Positions 1 through 5,538 of a stretch of DNA of 6,521 nt are shown piece after piece. The position numbers and the translations under genes are program-made. The notes beneath the pieces are model-generated. The model was not told the origin of the DNA, searched no databases, and was given only the letters and a program-made list of their open reading frames with translations. This DNA is from an uncultured Alphaproteobacteria bacterium (lineage in GTDB: Bacteria > Pseudomonadota > Alphaproteobacteria > Rhizobiales > Hyphomicrobiaceae): the NCBI GenBank assembly GCA_937950105.1, contig CALFEM010000476.1, forward strand, positions 1-6,521. Reading direction: 5' to 3'. The number at the start of each line of letters is the position of its first letter. The first letter of the stretch is position 1.

Positions 1-1686
1 GGCGAGGCCGCGGATGGCGATCTTGTCCGCTTCGAACTCGCCAAGAAGGGCCGCTTCGTCACGCCGCAGGCGCGCGTGGTCGAGGTGATCGGCAATCCGG
101 AGGACCAGCGCCAGATCTCGCTCATCGCCGTGCACGCGCACGGCCTGCCGGACGATTTTCCCGAGAGCGTGCTGCTCGAATCGCAATCGCTGCCGGCACC
201 CAGGCTGCAAGGCCGCGAGGACATCCGCCACCTGCCGCTGCTCACCATCGATCCGAGCGACGCACGCGATCACGACGACGCCGTCTACGCCGAACCCGAT
301 ACCCAGCCGGGGAATGAGGGCGGCTTCGTCGTCTACGTGGCGATCGCCGACGTATCGCATTACGTGCGGCCGGGGAGCCGTCTCGACCGCGAGGCGCGGC
401 TCAGGGGTAACTCGGTCTACTTCCCCGACCGTGTCGTGCCGATGCTGCCGGAGAAGATCTCGAACGATCTCTGCTCACTGCGTGAGTTGGAAGACCGGCC
501 CTGCCTGGTCGCGCGCATGGTGTTCGACAAGCGCGGCGAGAAGCAGTCGCAGCGCTTCTTCCGCGGCATGATGCGCTCGGCGGCGAAGCTCTCGTATCAG
601 GAGGCGCAGGCGGCCTTCGACGGCGCGCCCGGCGACAAGGCTGCGCCGCTGATGGAACCGGCGCTGAAGCCGCTCTGGGCAGCGTATCAGGCGCTCGCCG
701 CGGCGCGCGACCGGCGCGGACCACTCGATCTCGATCTCCCCGAAAAGAAGATCAAACTCGGCAAGGACGGCCGCGTCGAAAAGGTGGTGATCCCCGAGCG
801 GCTCGCCGCGCATCGCCTGATCGAGGAAATGATGATCCAGGCCAACGTGGCGGCGGCCGAAGCCCTCGAAGCGCGCAAGACGCCGGTCGTCTACCGCGTG
901 CATGCGGCGCCATCGAAGGAAAAGCTCAAGTCGCTGCGCGAGTTCCTCGAAACGCTCGACCTGAAGCTGCCGGGTGACACGTCGCTGAAGCCGTCCGACT
1001 TCAACAAGGTTCTGGCACGGGCCAGGGACCTGCCCGTCCCCGAACTGGTCAACGAGGTCGTGCTGCGTAGTCAGGCGCAGGCGGAATACGCGATCGAGAA
1101 CTACGGCCACTTCGGCTTGCATCTGAGACGCTACGCGCACTTTACCTCACCGATCCGCCGCTATGCCGACCTCCTCGTGCATCGAGCGCTGGTGAAGGCT
1201 CTCGGTTTCGGCGATGGAGGGCTCGCCGACGACGAGGTGCCGCGTCTCGCCGAGACGGCGAAGCTGATCTCGGAAGCCGAGCGGCGCGCCATGGCGGCCG
1301 AGCGCGAGACCATCGAGCGACTGATCGCGGCACATCTCGCCGATCGCGTCGGCGCGACCTTTGCCGGCCGCATCTCGGGCGTCACGCGCTCGGGCCTGTT
1401 CGTGAAGCTCGACGATACCGGGGCCGACGGGTTCGTGCCGGTGTCGAGCCTCGGCGCCGAGTTCTTCCATCACGTCGAGGAAGCGCACGCCCTGGTCGGC
1501 TCGCGTTCGGGCGCCGGCTACCGGCTCGGCATGAAGGTCGAGGTGCGCCTCGTCGAGGCCATTCCCGCCGCCGGTGCGCTGCGTTTCGAAATGTTGTCCG
1601 ACGCCGAGAAGGGCACGCTCTCCCCGGTCAAGGGCGGCAAGCGCATGAACCAGCGCCGCATCAAGCCGAGCCGCTTCCGCCGCTAA
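1..1686 (+). CDS. rnr: Ribonuclease R (3'->5' exoribonuclease), N-terminus cut by window edge
   Basis: This is a processive 3'->5' hydrolytic exoribonuclease that degrades structured RNA, rRNA fragments and mRNA in the cytoplasm. The frame is open from base 1 and ends at TAA 1684-1686, giving 561 visible residues. The family is usually 750-800 residues, so about 200 N-terminal residues (cold-shock-type RNA-binding region) lie outside. Window residues 1-80 look like the last cold-shock-type segment. The RNB catalytic domain follows. Its metal-binding aspartates sit in TIDPSDARDHDDA at residues 84, 90, 92 and 93, matching the RNase II D201/D207/D209/D210 pattern. HFTSPIRRYADLLVHRAL (from residue 380) is the conserved RNB signature, and its arginine 386 aligns with the RNase II catalytic arginine. 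A C-terminal S1 domain starts near residue 450 (GATFAGRISGVTRSGLFVKL). The protein ends in a basic tail rich in K and R, typical of RNase R rather than RNase II. A terminator follows directly. Family assignment is very secure. Confidence 0.96.
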   Translation, partial: GEAADGDLVRFELAKKGRFVTPQARVVEVIGNPEDQRQISLIAVHAHGLPDDFPESVLLESQSLPAPRLQGREDIRHLPLLTIDPSDARDHDDAVYAEPDTQPGNEGGFVVYVAIADVSHYVRPGSRLDREARLRGNSVYFPDRVVPMLPEKISNDLCSLRELEDRPCLVARMVFDKRGEKQSQRFFRGMMRSAAKLSYQEAQAAFDGAPGDKAAPLMEPALKPLWAAYQALAAARDRRGPLDLDLPEKKIKLGKDGRVEKVVIPERLAAHRLIEEMMIQANVAAAEALEARKTPVVYRVHAAPSKEKLKSLREFLETLDLKLPGDTSLKPSDFNKVLARARDLPVPELVNEVVLRSQAQAEYAIENYGHFGLHLRRYAHFTSPIRRYADLLVHRALVKALGFGDGGLADDEVPRLAETAKLISEAERRAMAAERETIERLIAAHLADRVGATFAGRISGVTRSGLFVKLDDTGADGFVPVSSLGAEFFHHVEEAHALVGSRSGAGYRLGMKVEVRLVEAIPAAGALRFEMLSDAEKGTLSPVKGGKRMNQRRIKPSRFRR

Positions 1687-1706
1687 GCATGCTCTGACCG
1701 GCGACC

Positions 1707-1739
1707 GGGCGCGCGACGGCGTGCGTCCCGCGTCCTTTT
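1707..1739 (+). terminator. Rho-independent terminator after rnr
   Basis: The two arms are 1707-1718 and 1724-1735 with a 5-nt loop (1719-1723). The lower stem has seven pairs, one of them G-U (GGGCGCG with CGCGTCC). A single C-C mismatch separates it from four upper pairs (GACG with CGTC). The stem is followed at once by TTTT (1736-1739). It begins 20 nt after the rnr stop codon, so it should end the rnr transcript and separate it from the DUF983-NUDIX pair. The U-run is short but acceptable for a high-GC genome. Confidence 0.7.
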
Positions 1740-1781
1740 CGACTCTTGACCTTTGTCAGCCGAAGCGCGACCTGTTGGCCC

Positions 1782-2243
1782 ATGATCGAACAGCAGACAT
1801 CCGGGCACCAGCCCACCGCCCCCGCCCGCGACGCCGTCACGGCGATCCGCCGCGGCTTCGCGCAGCATTGCCCGGCCTGCGGCAAGGGTGATCTCTATCG
1901 CGCGTTCCTCAAGGTGAACGACACCTGCCCGAGCTGCGGAGAGGCGCTGCATCACCAGCGCGCCGACGACGCGCCGCCCTATTTCACCATGCTCATCACC
2001 GGCCACGTCATCGTCGGTGCTCTGATGACGGTGGAAACCAGCTACGCGCCGCCGATCTGGGTGCATGCTCTGCTCTGGGGGCCGGCGGTGGTTCTCATGA
2101 GCCTCTGGCTGCTGCCGCGCATCAAGGGCGCGCTGATCGGCTTCCAGTGGGCCAACCTCATGCACGGCTTCGGCGGCAAGGCCGACGAGATCGAGATGGC
2201 GCCGGAGGCGCGTCTCGCCCAGCAGCAGGCCTCCCGGGGCTGA
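1782..2243 (+). CDS. DUF983 family small membrane protein with zinc-ribbon-like N-terminus
   Basis: This is a 153-residue protein of unknown function. Residues 29-53 carry two CxxC pairs (C30/C33 in CPACG, C49/C52 in CPSCG), the zinc-ribbon-like arrangement of DUF983. They are followed by the family's HHQRADDAPPY segment (57-67). Two hydrophobic helices follow, about residues 67-87 and 91-111, so it is probably an inner-membrane protein with its cysteine domain on one face. The tail is short and charged. I chose ATG 1782 over an in-frame TTG at 1746 because the extra 12 codons are not family-like. Neither start has a clear Shine-Dalgarno sequence. The gene lies behind the rnr terminator and only 3 nt ahead of the NUDIX gene, so those two are likely co-transcribed. 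The function is not known; membership of DUF983 is recognised from the motif pattern. Confidence 0.88.
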   Translation: MIEQQTSGHQPTAPARDAVTAIRRGFAQHCPACGKGDLYRAFLKVNDTCPSCGEALHHQRADDAPPYFTMLITGHVIVGALMTVETSYAPPIWVHALLWGPAVVLMSLWLLPRIKGALIGFQWANLMHGFGGKADEIEMAPEARLAQQQASRG

Positions 2244-2246
2244 GCC

Positions 2247-2987
2247 ATGGCCGGCATGGCCGAGAAGTCCGCACCCGTCAGTGGCGAGGCCAAGGTTTCG
2301 GGCGTCCGCCTTCGCCCGCGCGATGCCGCGACCCTCGTGCTGGTCGACCGCAACGGGGCGGAGCCGCGTGTGCTGATGGGCCGCCGCCGAGCCAGCCAGA
2401 TTTTCCTGCCGAACAAGTTCGTGTTTCCGGGCGGCCGGGTCGACCGCGCCGATCGCACCGCCGCAAGCCATGACGAGCTGCCGGCAGGCGTCGTGCGCCG
2501 GCTCCTGCATGACATGAAGGGCCGGCCGAGCGAGGCTCGCGCCCGCGCCCTGGCGCTCGCCGCCATTCGCGAGACTTTCGAGGAGGTCGGGCTGGTGATC
2601 GGCTGCCGCCCCGCCGCCAGCTCCGCCGGCTCGCCGCCGCGTCATCCGACGTGGCGCCGGTTCGCCGAGACCGGGTTCGTGCCGGCGCTGTCGCAGCTGA
2701 CGCTGCTGGCTCGCGCCATCACGCCGCCGTCGCGGCCGCGCCGCTACGACACCCGATTCTTCATGGCCGATGCCGGCTGCGTCACGTCCGACCTGCGCTT
2801 CGGGGACGACGAACTCGGCGACATCGGCTGGTTCACACTCGACGAGATGCGGGCGCTCGATCTTCCGAACATCACCCGCGCCATTGTCGAAGATCTGGCC
2901 CGGCACCTCGCCGCGCCGGACAAGGATCAACCCCTGCCCTACTACAGTTTCCGCAACGGGTCGTTCCGCCGCGACCTGATCGACTGA
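2247..2987 (+). CDS. NUDIX hydrolase with an insertion inside the Nudix box
   Basis: This is a 246-residue NUDIX-superfamily protein. Such enzymes hydrolyse nucleoside diphosphates linked to another group (for example ADP-ribose, NADH or CoA derivatives), using metals bound by the Nudix box. FPGGRVD (residues 60-66) supplies the first half of the box. The second half, REtfEEvGL (R108, E109, E112, E113, G115, L116), comes about 40 residues later instead of after the usual short loop. That split layout is known in the NUDT19/NUDT7-like, CoA-ester-type group, so a CoA- or acyl-CoA-related substrate is possible, but this is inference. The start ATG 2247 lies 3 nt after the DUF983 stop, which suggests translational coupling; ATG 2256 (residue 4) is an alternative. 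No signal peptide or membrane segment is seen, so it is probably cytosolic. The C-terminus (TRFFMADAGC, then DIGWFTLDEM) matches the usual end of the Nudix fold. The exact substrate cannot be read from the sequence. Confidence 0.88.
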   Translation: MAGMAEKSAPVSGEAKVSGVRLRPRDAATLVLVDRNGAEPRVLMGRRRASQIFLPNKFVFPGGRVDRADRTAASHDELPAGVVRRLLHDMKGRPSEARARALALAAIRETFEEVGLVIGCRPAASSAGSPPRHPTWRRFAETGFVPALSQLTLLARAITPPSRPRRYDTRFFMADAGCVTSDLRFGDDELGDIGWFTLDEMRALDLPNITRAIVEDLARHLAAPDKDQPLPYYSFRNGSFRRDLID

Positions 2988-2994
2988 CGCATCC

Positions 2995-3022
2995 TTGACA
3001 GCGCGCGCTTGCCGAGTATGTT
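2995..3022 (+). promoter_or_regulatory. Strong sigma70-type promoter for rpmG
   Basis: TTGACA (2995-3000), a perfect -35 consensus, is separated by 16 nt from TATGTT (3017-3022), a good -10 element. It starts 8 nt after the NUDIX stop codon. It predicts transcription starting near 3029 and a leader of about 100 nt before rpmG. This makes rpmG an independent unit, fitting the high expression expected of a ribosomal protein. Confidence 0.75.
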
Positions 3023-3059
3023 GCGCCTTCCGAATTCAACCCGTACCCCGGCAGCGAGC

Positions 3060-3120
3060 CATCGAAGCGGCGCTTGAAGCGCTCCATCGAACACGAGCAT
3101 CGCAGCCCAAGCGCATCGAA
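3060..3120 (+). repeat. Three copies of CATCGAA in the rpmG leader
   Basis: The heptamer CATCGAA occurs at 3060-3066, 3085-3091 and 3114-3120, all within the predicted untranslated leader. The last copy runs into the Shine-Dalgarno sequence. Short flanking segments (AGCG 3066-3069 with CGCT 3080-3083) allow only a weak hairpin. The copies are exact, but any function is a guess. Confidence 0.4.
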
Positions 3121-3122
3121 GG
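3118..3122 (+). promoter_or_regulatory. Ribosome binding site of rpmG
   Basis: GAAGG sits 5 nt before ATG 3128 and decides that start. An in-frame TTG at 3074 would add 18 residues foreign to L33 and has no such site. Confidence 0.7.
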
Positions 3123-3127
3123 CGATC

Positions 3128-3295
3128 ATGGCAAAGCCCGTCGTTCAGAAGATCAAGCTGCTGTCGGCCGCCGGCACCGGCTTCTTCTACGTGACCAAGA
3201 AGAACCCGCGCAACACCACCGAGAAGCTGACGTTCAAGAAGTACGATCCCGTCGTGCGCAAGCACGTCGAGTTCAAGGAAACCAAGATCAAGTGA
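3128..3295 (+). CDS. rpmG: 50S ribosomal protein L33
   Basis: This is the 55-residue L33 protein of the large ribosomal subunit, located near the E-site tRNA. The sequence has the family landmarks: [13 protein letters not shown] at the start, [13 protein letters not shown] (16-28), then [17 protein letters not shown] (39-55). The protein is full length and strongly basic. It contains no cysteines, so it is the zinc-independent (C-minus) form; the zinc-binding form has two CxxC pairs. It has its own promoter (2995-3022), leader and Shine-Dalgarno sequence, and a hairpin follows about 100 nt after the stop, so it is probably monocistronic. It lies convergent to pleD. Identification is secure. 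Confidence 0.97.
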   Translation: MAKPVVQKIKLLSAAGTGFFYVTKKNPRNTTEKLTFKKYDPVVRKHVEFKETKIK

Positions 3296-3395
3296 TTTCA
3301 TGACGGACGGGTGCCTGCCGCAGCCACCCCGATCCTGTCGCATGCAGGCTTTCATATTCAGCCGGCGCGCAGGTCAGCCGACGACAATTCAAGCC

Positions 3396-3420
3396 CGTCC
3401 CGGTTCGACGAACCGGGGCG
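3396..3420 (+). terminator. Hairpin, probable terminator of rpmG
   Basis: The perfect arms CCCGGTTC (3399-3406) and GAACCGGG (3410-3417) surround a 3-nt loop. Three more pairs extend the stem outward, one of them a T-G that is a wobble only in + strand RNA, for 11 pairs in all. The sequence after it is CTCTT, a poor U-run, so termination may be partial or need Rho. It lies 100 nt past the rpmG stop codon. Confidence 0.55.
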
Positions 3421-3467
3421 CTCTTGCGAATTTATGAAGCTGTCTCTGGCTGATTGCAGCGAGGGTG

Positions 3468-3528
3468 GCCAGGAACCGTAACATGTCTCGGCAGCGGGGT
3501 ATGTTCCGAGTTGGTCACGGCTCCTGGC
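3468..3528. repeat. Long imperfect inverted repeat with inner stem
   Basis: Arms 3468-3482 and 3514-3528 pair at 13 of 15 positions. Inside, CTCGG (3487-3491) pairs with CCGAG (3506-3510) around a 14-nt loop. The two mismatches are A against C in the + strand and become U-G wobbles in the - strand. Outer G runs (3463-3465) can pair with C 3532-3534. Confidence 0.65.
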
Positions 3529-3532
3529 ACTC

Positions 3533-3572
3533 CCCGAATAGAAAGCCAAAGAGGGCGTTGGCTTTCCTCGGG
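3533..3572. repeat. Perfect 9-bp inverted repeat with outer 5-bp stem
   Basis: GAAAGCCAA (3541-3549) and TTGGCTTTC (3558-3566) flank an 8-nt loop. CCCGA (3533-3537) and TCGGG (3568-3572) pair outside them. The A-run/T-run edges resemble a bidirectional terminator, suiting its place between convergent genes, although it is far from both stop codons. Confidence 0.6.
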
Positions 3573-3577
3573 TCCTC

Positions 3578-3636
3578 GCGATCGGATCGGTTGCGGCGCG
3601 TAGAGGAGGCTCTCTCGCCGCTGTTTCACCGATCGC
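3578..3636. repeat. Nested inverted repeats, 8 + 6 + 4 bp
   Basis: GCGATCGG (3578-3585) pairs with CCGATCGC (3629-3636). GCGGCG (3593-3598) pairs with CGCCGC (3616-3621). AGAG (3602-3605) pairs with CTCT (3610-3613) around a 4-nt loop. The internal loop between the first two stems is symmetric, 7 nt on each side. Confidence 0.65.
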
Positions 3637-3638
3637 TC

Positions 3639-3684
3639 ATTCCCGCCCCATCGAGAGATGCGGCGAACCCGACCTGGCGGGAAT
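3639..3684. repeat. Perfect 9-bp inverted repeat enclosing a GAGA-tetraloop hairpin
   Basis: ATTCCCGCC (3639-3647) pairs with GGCGGGAAT (3676-3684). Within the enclosed segment CATC (3649-3652) and GATG (3657-3660) close a GAGA loop, a GNRA-type tetraloop when read on the + strand. About 15 nt on the 3' side stay unpaired. Confidence 0.6.
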
Positions 3685-3724
3685 TAGGTGGATCGTAGCC
3701 TTGGACCACGACAGAATTCGGTCC

Positions 3725-3832
3725 CGAAAGCGGCGATCAAAAGTCAAGTCTCAGGTCTCGGGCAACTTAGAAGATGCCCCTTTCGAGCGCAAGTTCCTGT
3801 TGTGTTGTGTGCGACTTGCCACGCCGCTTTCG
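3725..3832. repeat. Perfect 11-bp inverted repeat with inner 6-bp stem
   Basis: CGAAAGCGGCG (3725-3735) pairs with CGCCGCTTTCG (3822-3832). CAAGTC (3745-3750) pairs with GACTTG (3813-3818) inside it. A small local hairpin, GGGCA (3760-3764) with TGCCC (3775-3779), lies further in. An exact 11-mer pair within 108 nt is unlikely by chance. Confidence 0.6.
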
Positions 3833-4093
3833 ACCGTGAAGTTTAATGACGATCTGCCCTCGGCTAGAGCAGACTGCGAGCCAAGTCGAGTTCCGTCAAA
3901 ATTTCCCGATCGCGGCGAAACCTCAGCGTTTTCAACGCCTCCGTATTTGCCTCCAGTGGACAGTGTTTTCCAAAACCTGCAACTCAACCGCAAGCAGCCA
4001 GCAAGGTATCAACAACCTTGGATTGTGGTCCGTTAGCATTTAGTACAATGTGACGCAAGCGCGTCGACGCGGCGCCGCGCGCGATTGTTCAGC
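3833..4093. other. AT-richer intergenic stretch, no supported gene
   Basis: About 260 nt separate the structured block from the pleD stop. Base composition is visibly less GC-rich than in the flanking genes. Only minor hairpins are seen (GCGTT/AACGC at 3926-3938; CAAGGT/ACCTTG at 4002-4020) and a CGCGTCGACGCG palindrome at 4060-4071, which may help end divK-pleD transcription but has no T-run. Open frames on both strands (for example - strand 3993-3751) begin with TTG, lack a ribosome binding site and match no family I recognise. The stretch could be a gene relic or simple spacer. Confidence 0.5.
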
Positions 4094-5461
4094 TCAGGCC
4101 GCAGCGTTGACCCGGTTGCGGCCCGTCCGCTTGGCCGCGTACAGCGCCTGATCGGCGCGCTTGAACACCGTCTGCGGCGTATCGCCGGCGTGCTCCAGGG
4201 TCGAAATGCCGACGCTGGTCGTCACGCGGATGGCGAGGTCCGGAGTCAGCACGAACGGCTCGGCGGCGATGCCCGCACGCAGCCGCTCACCGACCTGATA
4301 GGCCCGCCCGATATCCGTGTCCGGCATGATGATGACGAACTCCTCGCCACCGAGGCGGCACGCGAGATCGATGCCGCGCGTATTGCGCTTCAGGCGCGCC
4401 GCGAACTCGCGCAGCACGTCGTCGCCGGCATCGTGACCATAGGTGTCGTTGACCTGTTTGAAGAAGTCGATGTCGGCGACCAGCATCGACAGCGACCGGC
4501 CCGAGCGCACCGCCTCGCGCACCAGAGTCTCCATGTGGCTTTCCATGTAGCGCCGGTTGTGCAGTCCGGTGAGCGGATCGGTGATCGCCTGCTCGACCGT
4601 CTCCTCGATGCGGTTGCGCAGGAAATCCGAATGCCGCTTGCGCTTGATCTGCGTCTTCACGCGGGCCAGCAGCTCGTGCTTGTCGATCGGCCGGATCAGA
4701 TAGTCGTTGACGCCCATGTCGAGGCCGCGCAGCAGACGCGCCTCTTCACCGGGTTCCACCAGCATGATGATCGGCAGGTGCCGGGTGCGCTCCAGCGAGC
4801 GCAGCTGCGAGCAGAGCCTCAGGCCATCCGAACGCGACAGGCTGAGGCTGACGATGGCGAGATCGAAATCGTACTCGGCGAGCGTGATCAGCGCGCGCTG
4901 CGGATCGTGCTCGATGAAGGCGTCGTGCACTTTGGCGAGAGACGCCAGCAGGCGGGCGCCGGAACGGGCATGATCCTCGACGACGAGAATGCGGCCCGAG
5001 CGCCCCGACAACGCCTTCTCGAGCGCGTCGTTCTCGGCGATGCCGAGCTGACGGCTGGTCGAGGCGCGCATCAGCATCTCGTCGTTCAGCGTCTTCAGCC
5101 GCGCCAGGTTCTTGACGCGGGTGACGAGCGCGATGTCGTCGACAGGCTTGGTCAGGAAATCGTCGGCGCCGTTCTCGAGGCCCTGGATCTTGTCGGACGG
5201 CTGGTCGAGCGCCGTCACCATGATAACCGGGATGTGGCAGGTTTTCGGGTCGGCCTTGATGCGGCGGCAGCACTCGAAGCCGTCCATTCCCGGCATCATC
5301 ACGTCGAGCAGCACCACGTCGATGCGCTCCCTGGCGCAGACGTCGAGCGCTTCCTGCCCGCTGAACGCCGTCAGCACCTCGAAGTACTCGGCCGCAAGAC
5401 GCGCCTCGAGCAGCTTCACGTTGGCGAGGATGTCGTCGACCACGAGAACGCGGGCAGTCAT
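4094..5461 (-). CDS. pleD: PleD, response regulator diguanylate cyclase (REC-REC-GGDEF)
   Basis: PleD makes cyclic di-GMP from two GTP and controls polar development and the motile-to-sessile switch in alphaproteobacteria. The protein has 455 residues, about the size of Caulobacter PleD. Receiver 1 (about 1-120) has the acidic pair D9/D10, phospho-acceptor D53, T83 and K105. Receiver 2 (about 155-275) is degenerate: S205 replaces the acceptor aspartate and R257 the lysine, as expected of its adaptor role in dimerisation. The GGDEF domain (about 290-455) has metal-binding D330, N338 and D347, the active-site GGEEF (371-375), and the inhibitory-site RGID (362-365) five residues before it. It should therefore be an active, product-inhibited cyclase. 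ATG 5461 was chosen because MTARVLVVDD is the family start and AAGG lies 8 nt upstream; a GTG at 5479 would add six residues. It follows divK by 77 nt, so the two are probably co-transcribed. Confidence 0.96.
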   Translation of the reverse strand: MTARVLVVDDILANVKLLEARLAAEYFEVLTAFSGQEALDVCARERIDVVLLDVMMPGMDGFECCRRIKADPKTCHIPVIMVTALDQPSDKIQGLENGADDFLTKPVDDIALVTRVKNLARLKTLNDEMLMRASTSRQLGIAENDALEKALSGRSGRILVVEDHARSGARLLASLAKVHDAFIEHDPQRALITLAEYDFDLAIVSLSLSRSDGLRLCSQLRSLERTRHLPIIMLVEPGEEARLLRGLDMGVNDYLIRPIDKHELLARVKTQIKRKRHSDFLRNRIEETVEQAITDPLTGLHNRRYMESHMETLVREAVRSGRSLSMLVADIDFFKQVNDTYGHDAGDDVLREFAARLKRNTRGIDLACRLGGEEFVIIMPDTDIGRAYQVGERLRAGIAAEPFVLTPDLAIRVTTSVGISTLEHAGDTPQTVFKRADQALYAAKRTGRNRVNAAA

Positions 5462-5469
5462 GTCATACG

Positions 5470-5473
5470 CCTT
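5470..5473 (-). promoter_or_regulatory. Ribosome binding site of pleD
   Basis: AAGG on the - strand lies 8 nt before ATG 5461. It sits inside the six-codon extension that the GTG at 5479 would add, which favours the ATG. Confidence 0.6.
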
Positions 5474-5538
5474 ACGCACCGGCCGGAACCGCCGCCGTTG
5501 GCCGGCGATCCCGAGGGCCTCAAGATTTCACTTCCCGG

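Larger units (their letters stand above)
3463..3832. ncRNA. Candidate structured RNA or hairpin cluster, strand undecided
   Basis: About 370 nt of non-coding sequence between convergent rpmG and pleD packs into consecutive paired units with almost no unpaired gap. The units are 3463-3534 (long arm pair with an inner stem), 3533-3572 (9 bp plus an outer 5 bp), 3578-3636 (8 + 6 + 4 bp nested), 3639-3684 (9 bp plus a 4-bp GAGA hairpin), 3703-3724 (5 bp, 12-nt loop) and 3725-3832 (11 bp plus 6 bp nested). Open frames across it have only GTG or TTG starts and no recognisable protein character. I looked for the hallmarks of RNase P RNA, tmRNA, SRP RNA, 6S RNA and a group II intron domain V and did not see them. 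The alternatives are a set of bidirectional terminators or the relic of an inserted element. The pairing is directly visible; that it is a functional RNA is inference. Confidence 0.35.

Noticed and set aside
475..1140. Open frame of 221 codons on the - strand inside rnr
   Set aside because: It lies wholly within the RNB catalytic domain coding sequence and is a GC-driven shadow.
1683..2930. A 415-codon open frame on the - strand across DUF983 and the NUDIX gene
   Set aside because: Antisense shadow. The + strand frames carry the conserved cysteines, membrane helices and Nudix motif; the - strand translation has no family features.
3465..3698. Open frame of 77 codons on the + strand beginning with GTG
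   Set aside because: It has no ribosome binding site and no recognisable motif, and it lies across the stem-loop cluster, whose pairing explains the sequence better.
3463..3832. RNase P RNA, tmRNA, SRP RNA or 6S RNA as the identity of the structured block
   Set aside because: The hallmark sequences (GAGGAAAGTCC for RNase P, an AANDxx-type tag frame or tRNA-like end for tmRNA, the GGAA-loop domain for SRP, a single long bulged helix for 6S) were not found.
4023..4049. TTGTGG-N15-TACAAT as a + strand promoter
   Set aside because: The spacing is short and the -35 poor, and nothing is encoded downstream on that strand; pleD is read the other way.
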